DNA of 64,000 nt from an uncultured Oscillospiraceae bacterium. GTDB lineage: Bacteria; Bacillota; Clostridia; Oscillospirales; Oscillospiraceae. Below the pieces are notes generated by a model, which was not told the DNA's origin, searched no databases, and worked only from the letters and a program-made list of their open reading frames with translations. The stretch lies in contig CANPVS010000001.1 in NCBI GenBank assembly GCA_947581795.1, positions 163,953 through 227,952 on the forward strand. Direction: 5' to 3'. The position numbers and the translations under genes are program-made. Positions 40,331 through 48,242 of the stretch are shown here, piece after piece; position 1 is the first letter of the stretch; the number at the start of each line of letters is the position of its first letter.

Positions 40331-40993
40331 GATGGAATATCCCCAGAAGCTCCTGCCGATGTGCTCGGCGATCTTCAGGTCCTCCTCGGTATTGATATCC
40401 ACCGCCTCAAACTTGCTCACATAGTGGATATAGGGCTTGGCCCCGATGCGGCAACGGTATTTCTCCAGCGCGGCACGGCTCATGCCATACAGCCCCGTCG
40501 TCTCCTCCACCACCGGCGCCATATCCTGGCTCCGGGGCAGGATGCAGGGCCTGTAATTGATGGACGTGTCATGCAGCCAGAAGAATCCCTGGTGCTTCAC
40601 CGCTGTAAAGCAGGAATCATAGACCGTGCTGTTCACCAGCGCGTCCACGCATGCCTTGATGGATCCCGGCTGCAGATAGGGCGCCGTGGCGAACAGCTGG
40701 AAGTAGTAGTCGTACTCCGGGTGCAGGTCGAAGTGGTAGTTCAGCAGGTCGTTCCCGTTGGCTGTATTGCGGGCCAGCTCCTCCCTGCGGTCGATCACAA
40801 GGCAATCGTTCTTGGCGCAGTACGCCTTGATCTCGTCGCTGTTGGTGTCTATGTAGATATCATCGAACACATCTGCCTCTTTGGCGTGCTCAATAATGTA
40901 CTCATAGAGCTTCTTGCCGTTAAGGACACGGAAATTCTTCCCCGGCACCCGCTCGGAATTAGCCTTGATGGGGACGAAGCATGCAACGCTCAT
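40268..40993 (-). CDS. Acylneuraminate-type cytidylyltransferase with repeated G-tract tail
   Basis: 241 aa. N-terminus ACFVPIKANSERVPGKNFRV, then DTNSDEI, ATAPYLQP and KFEAVDINTEEDLKIAE. The enzyme proper ends near residue 217. The remaining tail GGGYFGNVTK with AVAA-stop is encoded by a cassette that is also found at the end of the preceding gene. A G9 run encodes the glycines. Start and stop both overlap neighbours as ATGA, so translation is tightly chained. Confidence 0.87.
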   Translation of the reverse strand: MSVACFVPIKANSERVPGKNFRVLNGKKLYEYIIEHAKEADVFDDIYIDTNSDEIKAYCAKNDCLVIDRREELARNTANGNDLLNYHFDLHPEYDYYFQLFATAPYLQPGSIKACVDALVNSTVYDSCFTAVKHQGFFWLHDTSINYRPCILPRSQDMAPVVEETTGLYGMSRAALEKYRCRIGAKPYIHYVSKFEAVDINTEEDLKIAEHIGRSFWGYSIGGGYFGNVTKCAAARKAVAA

Positions 40994-41053
40994 GCCGCCA
41001 CCGCCTCTCTGACAGTAGCGTACTTCGTTACGTTACCGAAGTACCCCCCCCCC
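40990..41053 (-). repeat. Duplicated G-tract tail cassette, copy 1
   Basis: The coding strand reads G10, then TACTTCGGTAACGTAACGAA with a perfect 8-bp hairpin GTACTTCG / CGAAGTAC, and ends GGCGGTGGCGGCATGAGCG where TGA and the next ATG overlap. It is shared with 40268-40330, although the two upstream proteins are unrelated. Confidence 0.85.
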
Positions 41054-42696
41054 GGATTCTGCGGCTGGGTCAGATACTGTGCATAATAGCTCGTAGTTAC
41101 CAATGTGATCTCTCCTTTCAAATTGCTGTGCTTTTGGAAATCCTCCAGCATTTTTCCTATGTCCTCATTTATTTCATCTATCTCTTCCAGTGAGATAGAT
41201 GAATGCAAAAGGGCATCTGCATACATTTTCTGCCGTGAATAACCGTCAAATCCGGCAATATATACCGAGGCCGCATCAAGCTTATCTATCAGGCGCAGGC
41301 ACATGATGACCGAATTTTCAAAGTGCACCCACCCGCGTACCACAAAATCATTGTAGTTGATATATTGCGGCTCTCTCTTCAGGCTGCTTTCTTTTACGCT
41401 ACGGAGCAAATTTGATGTAAAGATCAGTTCTGTATTTTCTAGAACATCCCGATATACTTCGAGCGCATACATCAGGCGGACAGGATTGGTAAAGAATAGA
41501 TAGTCATATTTGTACCCTTCGACTACCGCGTTCACCCCGATCGTAACAAGCTCCTCTCGCTCTTCTACTGCTCTGACCCGTTCCTTCTCCAATACCGCGT
41601 TGACCCCAGGCGCAATCAAGAGCACCTCCTGCCCCTGAATGTGTTTGCGAAGCGTGTCCCGCACTGCTTCATCATTTACATTGCACTGCTGATATTCTAC
41701 ATATTTCTCTTCCAACAGGTCGTAATCGTACACAAGTCGTTTTTCCTTCGGAAGTGCCTCTAATATCTGTTTGATGTCCTTGTTTCTTGTCTTATGCTTT
41801 TCTGTCAGATATGCAATATTGTTCACATGCGAACAATACATGCCAGACAGGAAATATGCCGTTGAATAGCCCCATGTATAGTTCTTGCTGAATGAAGCCA
41901 TATATGTGTCGATAACATCGACAATGGCATTTATGTCATAATTCTTTCCATAAAAGCGGTTCAAATAATTAGCGACCAGCTCTGTTGGCGCATTTCCCGC
42001 TCCCCGTCCCATTCCTGACAGGCTGGAATCAATGATGATATCACGCGTACTGTCCGCCAGCAGCTTTGCAAAGCTCATGCTCAGCAAAAACGACTGCTGC
42101 AGGTTGTTGTGTGAATGCAGCCCCAGCGCGATAGACGGCTCCAGATGGCGGTTGACCAAGCTTACGATCCACCTCATATCCTCTTCATACATGGCACCGA
42201 ACGTATCCACCACTGCCAGTCCATCCGGCCTGACCTTGTTGACCTCACTGACCATTTCCAACAGCTCATCGTCTGTGTACCCAAGAGTATTCGCTGCCTG
42301 GAAGAACAGCTTATAGCCCTTAGCTTTCACTATATTCCCTAATGGTATCGCTTCTTTATAGTGACCGCGGGGGAATACGATCCTGATCCCATCGATTGAC
42401 TTCATGTCACACTCGGGAAGCTGGCTTAAATCGTATCTGTCCCAATCGATCATTACTGTGTAGATCGTTCCTGCCTTTTTATTCTCCCCGAGAAACGGTA
42501 GCGAGTCCGACGGCAGATGATAATATGTACTTCCTTCGGTATATTGCGGGTCCTTCAGCCATCCGCATTCCACGATCTCAACGTTCGCCTCTCCCAGCTT
42601 TTTTACTATCCCGCTTATCGCATTGACACCAAACCGCCCGTTCACAATGTACGCTCCGTCCCGCAACGTACAATCAAGCATTCTGATCGACCCCAT
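40990..42696 (-). CDS. DRE-TIM aldolase fused to a sialyltransferase-like (GT42/DUF115-like) domain
   Basis: 568 aa. Residues 1-290 form an HMGL-like aldolase: MLDCTLRDGAYIVNGRF with the metal-binding Asp, and GLHSHNN with the His pair. SSLSGMGRGAGNAPTE is also present. Residues about 340-540 (LLIAPGVNA, TIGVNAV, YLFFTNP, TSNLLRSV, FENSVIMCLRLIDKL, YIAGFDGYS) follow the strand/loop order of GT42 sialyltransferases and DUF115 proteins. The final GGGYFGNVTK...AVAA tail comes from the repeated cassette. The protein may both make a keto-acid sugar and handle its activated form; this is inference. GGAGAT precedes the ATG. Confidence 0.75.
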   Translation of the reverse strand: MGSIRMLDCTLRDGAYIVNGRFGVNAISGIVKKLGEANVEIVECGWLKDPQYTEGSTYYHLPSDSLPFLGENKKAGTIYTVMIDWDRYDLSQLPECDMKSIDGIRIVFPRGHYKEAIPLGNIVKAKGYKLFFQAANTLGYTDDELLEMVSEVNKVRPDGLAVVDTFGAMYEEDMRWIVSLVNRHLEPSIALGLHSHNNLQQSFLLSMSFAKLLADSTRDIIIDSSLSGMGRGAGNAPTELVANYLNRFYGKNYDINAIVDVIDTYMASFSKNYTWGYSTAYFLSGMYCSHVNNIAYLTEKHKTRNKDIKQILEALPKEKRLVYDYDLLEEKYVEYQQCNVNDEAVRDTLRKHIQGQEVLLIAPGVNAVLEKERVRAVEEREELVTIGVNAVVEGYKYDYLFFTNPVRLMYALEVYRDVLENTELIFTSNLLRSVKESSLKREPQYINYNDFVVRGWVHFENSVIMCLRLIDKLDAASVYIAGFDGYSRQKMYADALLHSSISLEEIDEINEDIGKMLEDFQKHSNLKGEITLVTTSYYAQYLTQPQNPGGGYFGNVTKYATVREAVAA

Positions 42697-42731
42697 GATG
42701 TTTATCTCCTTATCTATCCCATGTTTATATT

Positions 42732-43397
42732 TCAGACCAAGCTCATGGCCAACTCTGCTACCTTGAAATCATACTCATCATCTATATCTATCGCTTCCAG
42801 CGTGTTGACCTCACAAAAATACGGCCTGGGGCCATATACGAACCGCCAATTGATCATATCAATGCGTTTTGCAATATAAAAGCCATTTGTAATATAATGC
42901 CAATTTGGCAGCTTCTGCGACGGCACATGGTGTTCTACACTGAAGTTTTTTGGACCGTTTTCATCGAAAAGATACTCTTTGAAAAGCGCGGCAGTCACTA
43001 TAGAATCACCCTGCAGATCACCTTTCTCTATCTTGTGGTACAATTGGATGCCTTCCTCTATTTTTTTGCTTGTCACTAAAGGACATACACACGGGACCCA
43101 CATCATCACATCGCTATCGACCTGATGTGCGGCAATATACTCCACGACCTCATTAAAGGTGCGGCTCTTTTCATCGCAGTATTCCAACGGTCGTTTCGCC
43201 GGGGTAACGTCGTTGTCCTTTGCGATTTGAAGCATAGTTTCGCTGTCGGAAGATACGACGATCTTGTCGATCTCTTTGACCGCCTTCAGCTGTTCAATTT
43301 TGAGCTCCAGCAGGCTTGAGCCGGCAAACGGACGGATGTTCTTATCCTTCACACGCGTGCTGCCCGCACGAACAGGAATTACTGCGGTGATACTCAT
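42732..43397 (-). CDS. Acylneuraminate-type cytidylyltransferase (first complete one in the locus)
   Basis: 221 aa. AVIPVRAGSTRVKDKNIRPF is the canonical CTP-binding start, with SSDSETM, VPCVCPLV and NTLEAIDIDDEYDFKVAE. This is the family member most like standard NeuA/NeuA-like CMP-sugar synthetases. GGAAC lies 8 bases before ATG. It follows the kdsB remnant after 12 bases, so the remnant may couple its translation to the flippase gene. Confidence 0.9.
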   Translation of the reverse strand: MSITAVIPVRAGSTRVKDKNIRPFAGSSLLELKIEQLKAVKEIDKIVVSSDSETMLQIAKDNDVTPAKRPLEYCDEKSRTFNEVVEYIAAHQVDSDVMMWVPCVCPLVTSKKIEEGIQLYHKIEKGDLQGDSIVTAALFKEYLFDENGPKNFSVEHHVPSQKLPNWHYITNGFYIAKRIDMINWRFVYGPRPYFCEVNTLEAIDIDDEYDFKVAELAMSLV

Positions 43398-43409
43398 GAT
43401 CTGTTCCTT

Positions 43410-43487
43410 TCAAAGCTTTATCCCTCCGGGCTTCCCCGGAAGCCGGCTCGACGCATACCGCGCCGGGATGACGCCGACCACTTTCAT
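43410..43487 (-). pseudogene. 25-codon remnant of a kdsB-type cytidylyltransferase
   Basis: The small frame reads KVVGVIPARYASSRLPGKP, exactly the N-terminal CTP-binding motif of KDO cytidylyltransferase (KdsB), then GGIKL and a stop. The start overlaps the flippase stop as ATGA and has AAGGAGG upstream, so it is probably translated. Its end lies 12 bases before the next full cytidylyltransferase. It is either a deletion scar from gene replacement or a retained coupling leader. A very short peptide of this kind cannot be an enzyme. Confidence 0.8.
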
Positions 43488-44938
43488 GCCTTTTTCCTCC
43501 TTATTTCTTTGATCTGTTCTATGATCCATTCCCTCTTGATGATGCAGACGATCCCCCCCGTCAACACCAGCGCATAGCGGATGATCGGGTGGTCGTAAAG
43601 CGCCAACAGTCCAAAAGAGAGCAGGACCGCGCCGGAAACGATCACGAAAATGGCTTTATCGTCATAGACCCTCTTGCCGTCCATATATTTTTTGATGACC
43701 ACCCGCATGAATACATAGTGGCCAAGACTATATAGGACATAGCACACCAGCGTCGTATAACCGGCTGCAATATAACCAAAGCGGGGAATGCATATCCAAT
43801 TGAGAAGGATGTTTATTAGCGCGCTGCCGGTGGACGCCATAGTGACGAACTTGGTCTCTCCAAAATAGTATTCGATATTTGCAAAAAGGCTGAACAGAAA
43901 CATAAAGAGATTACTGGCAGCAGCGGGCGGGATAATATACATCGCCTCCCGATATTCCTCTGGGCCCAGGATGCGGACAGCCTCCGGCGCCACACAGATG
44001 AGCGCCAGATTCAGCAATGCAATAAGCGCAAGAAGATAATTGGCGTTACGCCTGACACCTTCTGGCTTGTTCACTTGGATCGCACCGTATGTATAGGGAA
44101 TAAATGAAGAAATGATCGCGCTGTTGAAAACCTGCGCCACCATGGCTGAGGAATATGCAAAAGAGTATATTCCCGCCTTGTCCTCTCCCACCATCCTGGC
44201 AATCATGATCCTGTCCGCCTGTGCCAAAACCATGCAGGACAAAAAGTGCGGTATCAGCGGAAGAACAAACCGAAGGGCAAATCTCCAATACGCCTTGTCA
44301 TAGAACTTTCTGCCTCTTTTTGCGATCAACACACTGGGGACCGCATAAATCGCCGCGGACGTCACGGCGCGGCCGACGATCGCAGTCATTCCCTTGTCGG
44401 AACTCACTATGACCAGCGGGATGCAGACCAGGGGAACGGCCGCTGTCACGGCCAGCGTGAGCACAACGACGCCCTTATATCGATACTCAAAGCGCTCGCG
44501 CCCGCACCAATACTCATAAGCGGGCATAAAGAGCAGTTCCGCGAACATGACGGCCATGGCGGTGAAGGAAAGGGACGTTGCCTGTTCCCACCGTCCGGAA
44601 AATGGCAGATAAATCAGGAACAGGATCAGCGTTATCAGCATATTCAGGCCCTGCAGCGAGGAAATATATCCACTCCTGTCACTTTCGTACTTCAACATGC
44701 CATTGTTCAGCGTATAGGACCACATATTCAGCGTGGCAAAAATGCTGATGATCTGATACCAGGAAAGGAACACCGAATACCGCCCATAATCTGATGTGGA
44801 CATGAGTCGTGTCAGCGCAAGAACAAGAAAAAACTGTATTCCCTTCTGGGCCAGGTTGCAGACCGTGAACCAAAACGACGCTTTGACAGGCGCAGGGAGT
44901 TCCTTATAACGCCGGAAGAGCAGGCCAAACGACTGCAT
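43484..44938 (-). CDS. Polysaccharide flippase (Wzx, MOP superfamily)
   Basis: 484 aa, about 12-14 membrane spans, typical of lipid-linked oligosaccharide flippases. N-terminus SFWFTVCNLAQKGIQFFLVL is followed by LTRLMSTSDYGRYSVFLSW, a family hallmark. Mid-protein ADRIMIARMVGEDKAGIYSF and late AAGYTTLVCYVLYSLGHYVF are also characteristic. AAAGGAGGG precedes the ATG. It moves the undecaprenyl-linked repeat unit across the membrane for the Wzy polymerase at 51211-52443. A run of seven G near its 3' end is too short to count as a slippage site. Confidence 0.93.
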   Translation of the reverse strand: MQSFGLLFRRYKELPAPVKASFWFTVCNLAQKGIQFFLVLALTRLMSTSDYGRYSVFLSWYQIISIFATLNMWSYTLNNGMLKYESDRSGYISSLQGLNMLITLILFLIYLPFSGRWEQATSLSFTAMAVMFAELLFMPAYEYWCGRERFEYRYKGVVVLTLAVTAAVPLVCIPLVIVSSDKGMTAIVGRAVTSAAIYAVPSVLIAKRGRKFYDKAYWRFALRFVLPLIPHFLSCMVLAQADRIMIARMVGEDKAGIYSFAYSSAMVAQVFNSAIISSFIPYTYGAIQVNKPEGVRRNANYLLALIALLNLALICVAPEAVRILGPEEYREAMYIIPPAAASNLFMFLFSLFANIEYYFGETKFVTMASTGSALINILLNWICIPRFGYIAAGYTTLVCYVLYSLGHYVFMRVVIKKYMDGKRVYDDKAIFVIVSGAVLLSFGLLALYDHPIIRYALVLTGGIVCIIKREWIIEQIKEIRRKKA

Positions 44939-44970
44939 CCTGACCCTCCTTTCTTTTCGGCTGTTCTGCT

Positions 44971-46278
44971 TTATTTTTTTCCAACGATCAGGTCGTTCAA
45001 GTCACTGGACATATTGTATTTCCATGCCGGATGAAGGATTTTTTCAAGATGCAGCTTCTGGTACACCCACCGAGCCCACTTGTTATAGCGTAGGCGCTGG
45101 TGCAAGAATTCCTTTACCGTATAATACACACTGTATACATATGCTCCGGCCGGAATCCTCTGTCCAGTTTTACGTATTTTCGCCAATGCTTCCTTTTCCA
45201 TGAAGAATCCGTAATTCGCCCGGCCCATCATATAGCCAAGCCGCTTGCTCAGATTCTTTTTGAAATCATCAACGGGAAATACGTCCTTGAATAGATCAAG
45301 CTTTCCATTTGCATACAGCTCCGTCATTCCCCTGACACATTTGTTGCAATAGCCACAGTTTGCGTCATGCATTTCATTGCACACATGCAGATGTTTCTGG
45401 ACATACGTCCAGTCAGCGATAGACTCAACTTTTCCCAGACGGGAGGTCTCCATGCCGGAAGACAGGAACATCAAATTATCCGTAGAGATCAGTGGCAAAG
45501 TAAACACATCGTGATGACACATATCTCCATGCTGAATAGAAAAATCAGACAACGCATATCCACTGCTGAAATAATAAACATGAAGCAGCTTCTGCAGGGC
45601 AATAGCCATAGAACAAAGCTTTAACGTGAAAAACTCTCCATCATTAAAGCTCTCTTTAAATTTTTTATTTTTGACTACGCCGACTGAAAAATCAACATCC
45701 GGATGGAACTCAACAAAAACAAACTCCAGCCCCAGCTCTTCCGCGCATTTTGACAGTGTACGCAGGTATGTATTCACATAATCATCATAAAACTGCTGGG
45801 AATGGTGCACGGCAGGATTATCGGTAAACAAAAGATGCGTCAGCCGATACTCGGGATACTCGCAGTTCAGGTATTTGTACACTGTATAGCTGGAGTCGAC
45901 ACCATTGGAGAGCCCCGTAGCCACACCATTCCCGCGGGGCAGCTGCTCGGTAGTCGTGGGGCCGCTCAGTTCAATAGAATGCATGAATTCCATTTCACGG
46001 TCATATGTCGGGATAAGATATGTTCTCAGTTGAAAGATCAGCCGCTCATTGCAGGGTGTCTCCCACTCAATGTCCTTCTGAAACACCATCGCATAGTACA
46101 GCAGCGCGACAACAAGTGCGTCTGACCGCTCCCATGTAAGGTACTTACCGTACTTAGCGTCCACCTTATACTCCAGTGTCTTCTTCACACCATCGTCGTC
46201 AATCACAGCCCGCAGAGCACACTTATCCCCCTCAGTGACGACCTCAGGCTTTCCAATCTTCAAACATTTGCTGTTCAT
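44971..46278 (-). CDS. PP-loop (adenine nucleotide alpha-hydrolase-like) protein
   Basis: 435 aa. The PP-loop appears as ATGLSNGVDSSYTVYKYL (about residues 119-136), a variant of SGGxDS used by ATP pyrophosphatases that adenylate a carboxyl, carbonyl or similar group. A Cys group in HVCNEMHDANCGYCNKCVRG (about 322-341) would bind zinc or Fe-S, as in QueC-like enzymes. The C-terminal 90 residues are basic and helical. AAGGAGAA precedes the ATG. Within a capsule locus it may amidate or otherwise modify a sugar acid. No characterised family member was recognised. Confidence 0.72.
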   Translation of the reverse strand: MNSKCLKIGKPEVVTEGDKCALRAVIDDDGVKKTLEYKVDAKYGKYLTWERSDALVVALLYYAMVFQKDIEWETPCNERLIFQLRTYLIPTYDREMEFMHSIELSGPTTTEQLPRGNGVATGLSNGVDSSYTVYKYLNCEYPEYRLTHLLFTDNPAVHHSQQFYDDYVNTYLRTLSKCAEELGLEFVFVEFHPDVDFSVGVVKNKKFKESFNDGEFFTLKLCSMAIALQKLLHVYYFSSGYALSDFSIQHGDMCHHDVFTLPLISTDNLMFLSSGMETSRLGKVESIADWTYVQKHLHVCNEMHDANCGYCNKCVRGMTELYANGKLDLFKDVFPVDDFKKNLSKRLGYMMGRANYGFFMEKEALAKIRKTGQRIPAGAYVYSVYYTVKEFLHQRLRYNKWARWVYQKLHLEKILHPAWKYNMSSDLNDLIVGKK

Positions 46279-46324
46279 GAGACTTCTCCTTCTGATGATC
46301 GATATCGATATTGATGTCTCGGTC

Positions 46325-47095
46325 TTATGCCGAGCGGATGATGCCCATCAACTCTTTCTTCAGGGCAATGTATTCCGACGTATACTGGCAGTCGGCCTCT
46401 CCGGACGCGATACGCCTGGTGAATTCCGCTTTGAATTCCCCTGCAATATGGCCAGGGCGGCTGGTCAGGACCACGATGCGCGTGGCCAGGCAAAGGGCCT
46501 CATCCACGTCGTGGGTCACTAGGATGACGGTATTTTTGATCTGCATCCACAGATTGCGGATCAGGTCCTGCATGCCGCCCCGTGTCAGCGCGTCCAGCGC
46601 ACCAAAGGGCTCATCCATCAGCACCAAGTCCGGCTGGTTGATAAGCACCCGGGCCAGCTGGGCCCGTTGCTTCATCCCACCTGACAACTCATAAATGCGG
46701 CTGCTGCCAAACTCAGACAGCCCCACCAGACCGAGGTACTTGTCCACCTCGGTCTGAACCATCTTTTTGCCCACGCCGCGCATTTTCAGCCCAAAGGCAA
46801 CGTTGTCCCGGGTGTTCAGCCAGGGATACAACGCCGGGAACTGGAAGACCATGCCCCGGTGTGGGTCCGTGCCGGTAATGGGCTTGCCGCGCATCTCCGC
46901 CGCGCCAGATGTGGGCTTCAGAAGACCGGCGATGATGTTCAGAAGCGTGCTCTTCCCGCAGCCGGAGGGCCCCAGGACGCAGATGAAATCACCCTCGTTC
47001 ACCGAGAGATCGATGTTCACCAGCGCCTGGAAGTCCTCCTGCTTCGCCGTAGGATAGAGCATGGATATGTTTTTCAGTCTCAGAATTTCTTCCAT
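46325..47095 (-). CDS. ABC transporter ATP-binding protein, nitrate/sulfonate/taurine type
   Basis: 256 aa. Walker A GPSGCGKSTLL (about residue 42), Q-loop FQFPALYPWL, signature ELSGGMKQRAQLAR, Walker B LVLMDEPFGALD and H-loop VTHDVDEAL. These match the SsuB/TauB/ThiZ group of importers. It starts 8 bases after the second binding-protein gene. Together with the permease and two binding proteins it forms an importer embedded in the polysaccharide operon. Confidence 0.93.
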   Translation of the reverse strand: MEEILRLKNISMLYPTAKQEDFQALVNIDLSVNEGDFICVLGPSGCGKSTLLNIIAGLLKPTSGAAEMRGKPITGTDPHRGMVFQFPALYPWLNTRDNVAFGLKMRGVGKKMVQTEVDKYLGLVGLSEFGSSRIYELSGGMKQRAQLARVLINQPDLVLMDEPFGALDALTRGGMQDLIRNLWMQIKNTVILVTHDVDEALCLATRIVVLTSRPGHIAGEFKAEFTRRIASGEADCQYTSEYIALKKELMGIIRSA

Positions 47096-47103
47096 AAATG
47101 TCC

Positions 47104-48135
47104 TTATTTTTCCAGCATTTTTTCTATGTACGAGGAATCCAGTCCCTTCCTGATATCATCGGCCGTTGCCAATTTCGTCAAATTGCCTCCCTCGTACAGA
47201 TAATTCGCAACTCCGAGTAAATTATCTACAATAGACCCGCCGAAATACATGTCTCCAAGTTGATCTTCGCCTGAGAGCCAAGTGATTCCTTCCATTTGAA
47301 CAGAGACATCTTCCTCGCTGATCTCCAAGCCTTTTGCCAACGTTGAAATAACTTCGGCCTCATCTGTTTTGTATAATTGATTCGCCTTTTCCATCGCCTC
47401 AACATACTTTACAACCAAATCAGGATACGCTTCAGCGAAAGCATCTCTTGCTACGCACACATTTGTCACCGGATAACTGTCCGCGGCAACATCCGCGCCA
47501 GAATAAATGCTTATGCCATTTTCCAGCTTTGAAAGAATCGGATCCCATACGGCTGCTGCATCGATGTCCCCTCGCATCCATGCCGCATAGATCTCATCAG
47601 CCTTCATGTCCAGCGTCTCAATATCGCTCGTATCGATGCCATTCTTCCTCAAATCCCTTAACCCATATTCAAGGATATAGTGAGAGGTCGTGACGAACGG
47701 CGTCGCCACACGATGTCCCTTAAGATCCTCCAGCGTTTCTATCCCAGAACCCTCACGCACCGCAACAGCCTCTGTCGTTCCTATCGAATTGTCGATCCAG
47801 ATTATTTTGCCTTCAAAGCCATTTACGATAGCAGCGGTAACGGCAATACATCCTGAGTAAAAGAAATCAATGTCGCCCGCCATCATTGCCTGCACGCAGT
47901 CTTTTCCGTTGCTGAAAGTGACTATCTCCAACTCGACATCTTTCCCAAACGCTTCCTGAAAAAAGCCCTTTTCCACCGCGACGATCTGCGGAGTGGGGAC
48001 CGACATGATTCCTATGACTACCTTGTCCGGCTTCTCCGCCGCATTTTCTTTGGTCGCGCCGCAGCCGGTCAGAGTCCCGGCCAGCAACACTGCCGCAAAA
48101 AGGCATACCAATGCCTTGGTCACATACTCCTTCAT
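47104..48135 (-). CDS. ABC substrate-binding lipoprotein, taurine/sulfonate type (second paralog)
   Basis: 343 aa. Signal sequence with lipobox LTGC (Cys near residue 25). The NMT1/TauA-like fold shows GIMSVPTPQIVAVEKGFFQE, DIDFFYSGCIAVTAAIVNG, REGSGIETLEDLKGHRVATP and AWMRGDIDAAAVWDP. It is anchored outside and feeds the permease. GAGGAGG precedes the ATG. It is clearly a duplicate of the next gene upstream (same motif order, shared WDPxLSxLEN segment), but that one lacks a lipobox and has a G9 tract instead. Confidence 0.92.
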   Translation of the reverse strand: MKEYVTKALVCLFAAVLLAGTLTGCGATKENAAEKPDKVVIGIMSVPTPQIVAVEKGFFQEAFGKDVELEIVTFSNGKDCVQAMMAGDIDFFYSGCIAVTAAIVNGFEGKIIWIDNSIGTTEAVAVREGSGIETLEDLKGHRVATPFVTTSHYILEYGLRDLRKNGIDTSDIETLDMKADEIYAAWMRGDIDAAAVWDPILSKLENGISIYSGADVAADSYPVTNVCVARDAFAEAYPDLVVKYVEAMEKANQLYKTDEAEVISTLAKGLEISEEDVSVQMEGITWLSGEDQLGDMYFGGSIVDNLLGVANYLYEGGNLTKLATADDIRKGLDSSYIEKMLEK

Positions 48136-48145
48136 AATGCTCCTC

Positions 48146-48206
48146 CTCTGTGTGTCGTAAGAATGTTGTATATCCAGCACGGAACAACGTCCTCTGACAC
48201 ACAGAG
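48146..48206 (-). other. Hairpin between the two binding-protein genes
   Basis: Arms CTCTGTGTGTC (48146-48156) and GACACACAGAG (48196-48206) can pair around a 39-base loop in the 107-base gap. The second gene's ribosome binding site lies next to the arm at 48146-48156. It may stabilise mRNA or tune the ratio of the two binding proteins. Confidence 0.5.
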
Positions 48207-48242
48207 CAGGAACTCACGGCCGCTGCCGTCTATGTCAGAGCG

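Noticed and set aside
43553..43559. Run of seven G in the flippase gene
   Set aside because: It is shorter than the G9-G10 tracts and codes ordinary Gly-Gly in a conserved region; slippage would be rare.
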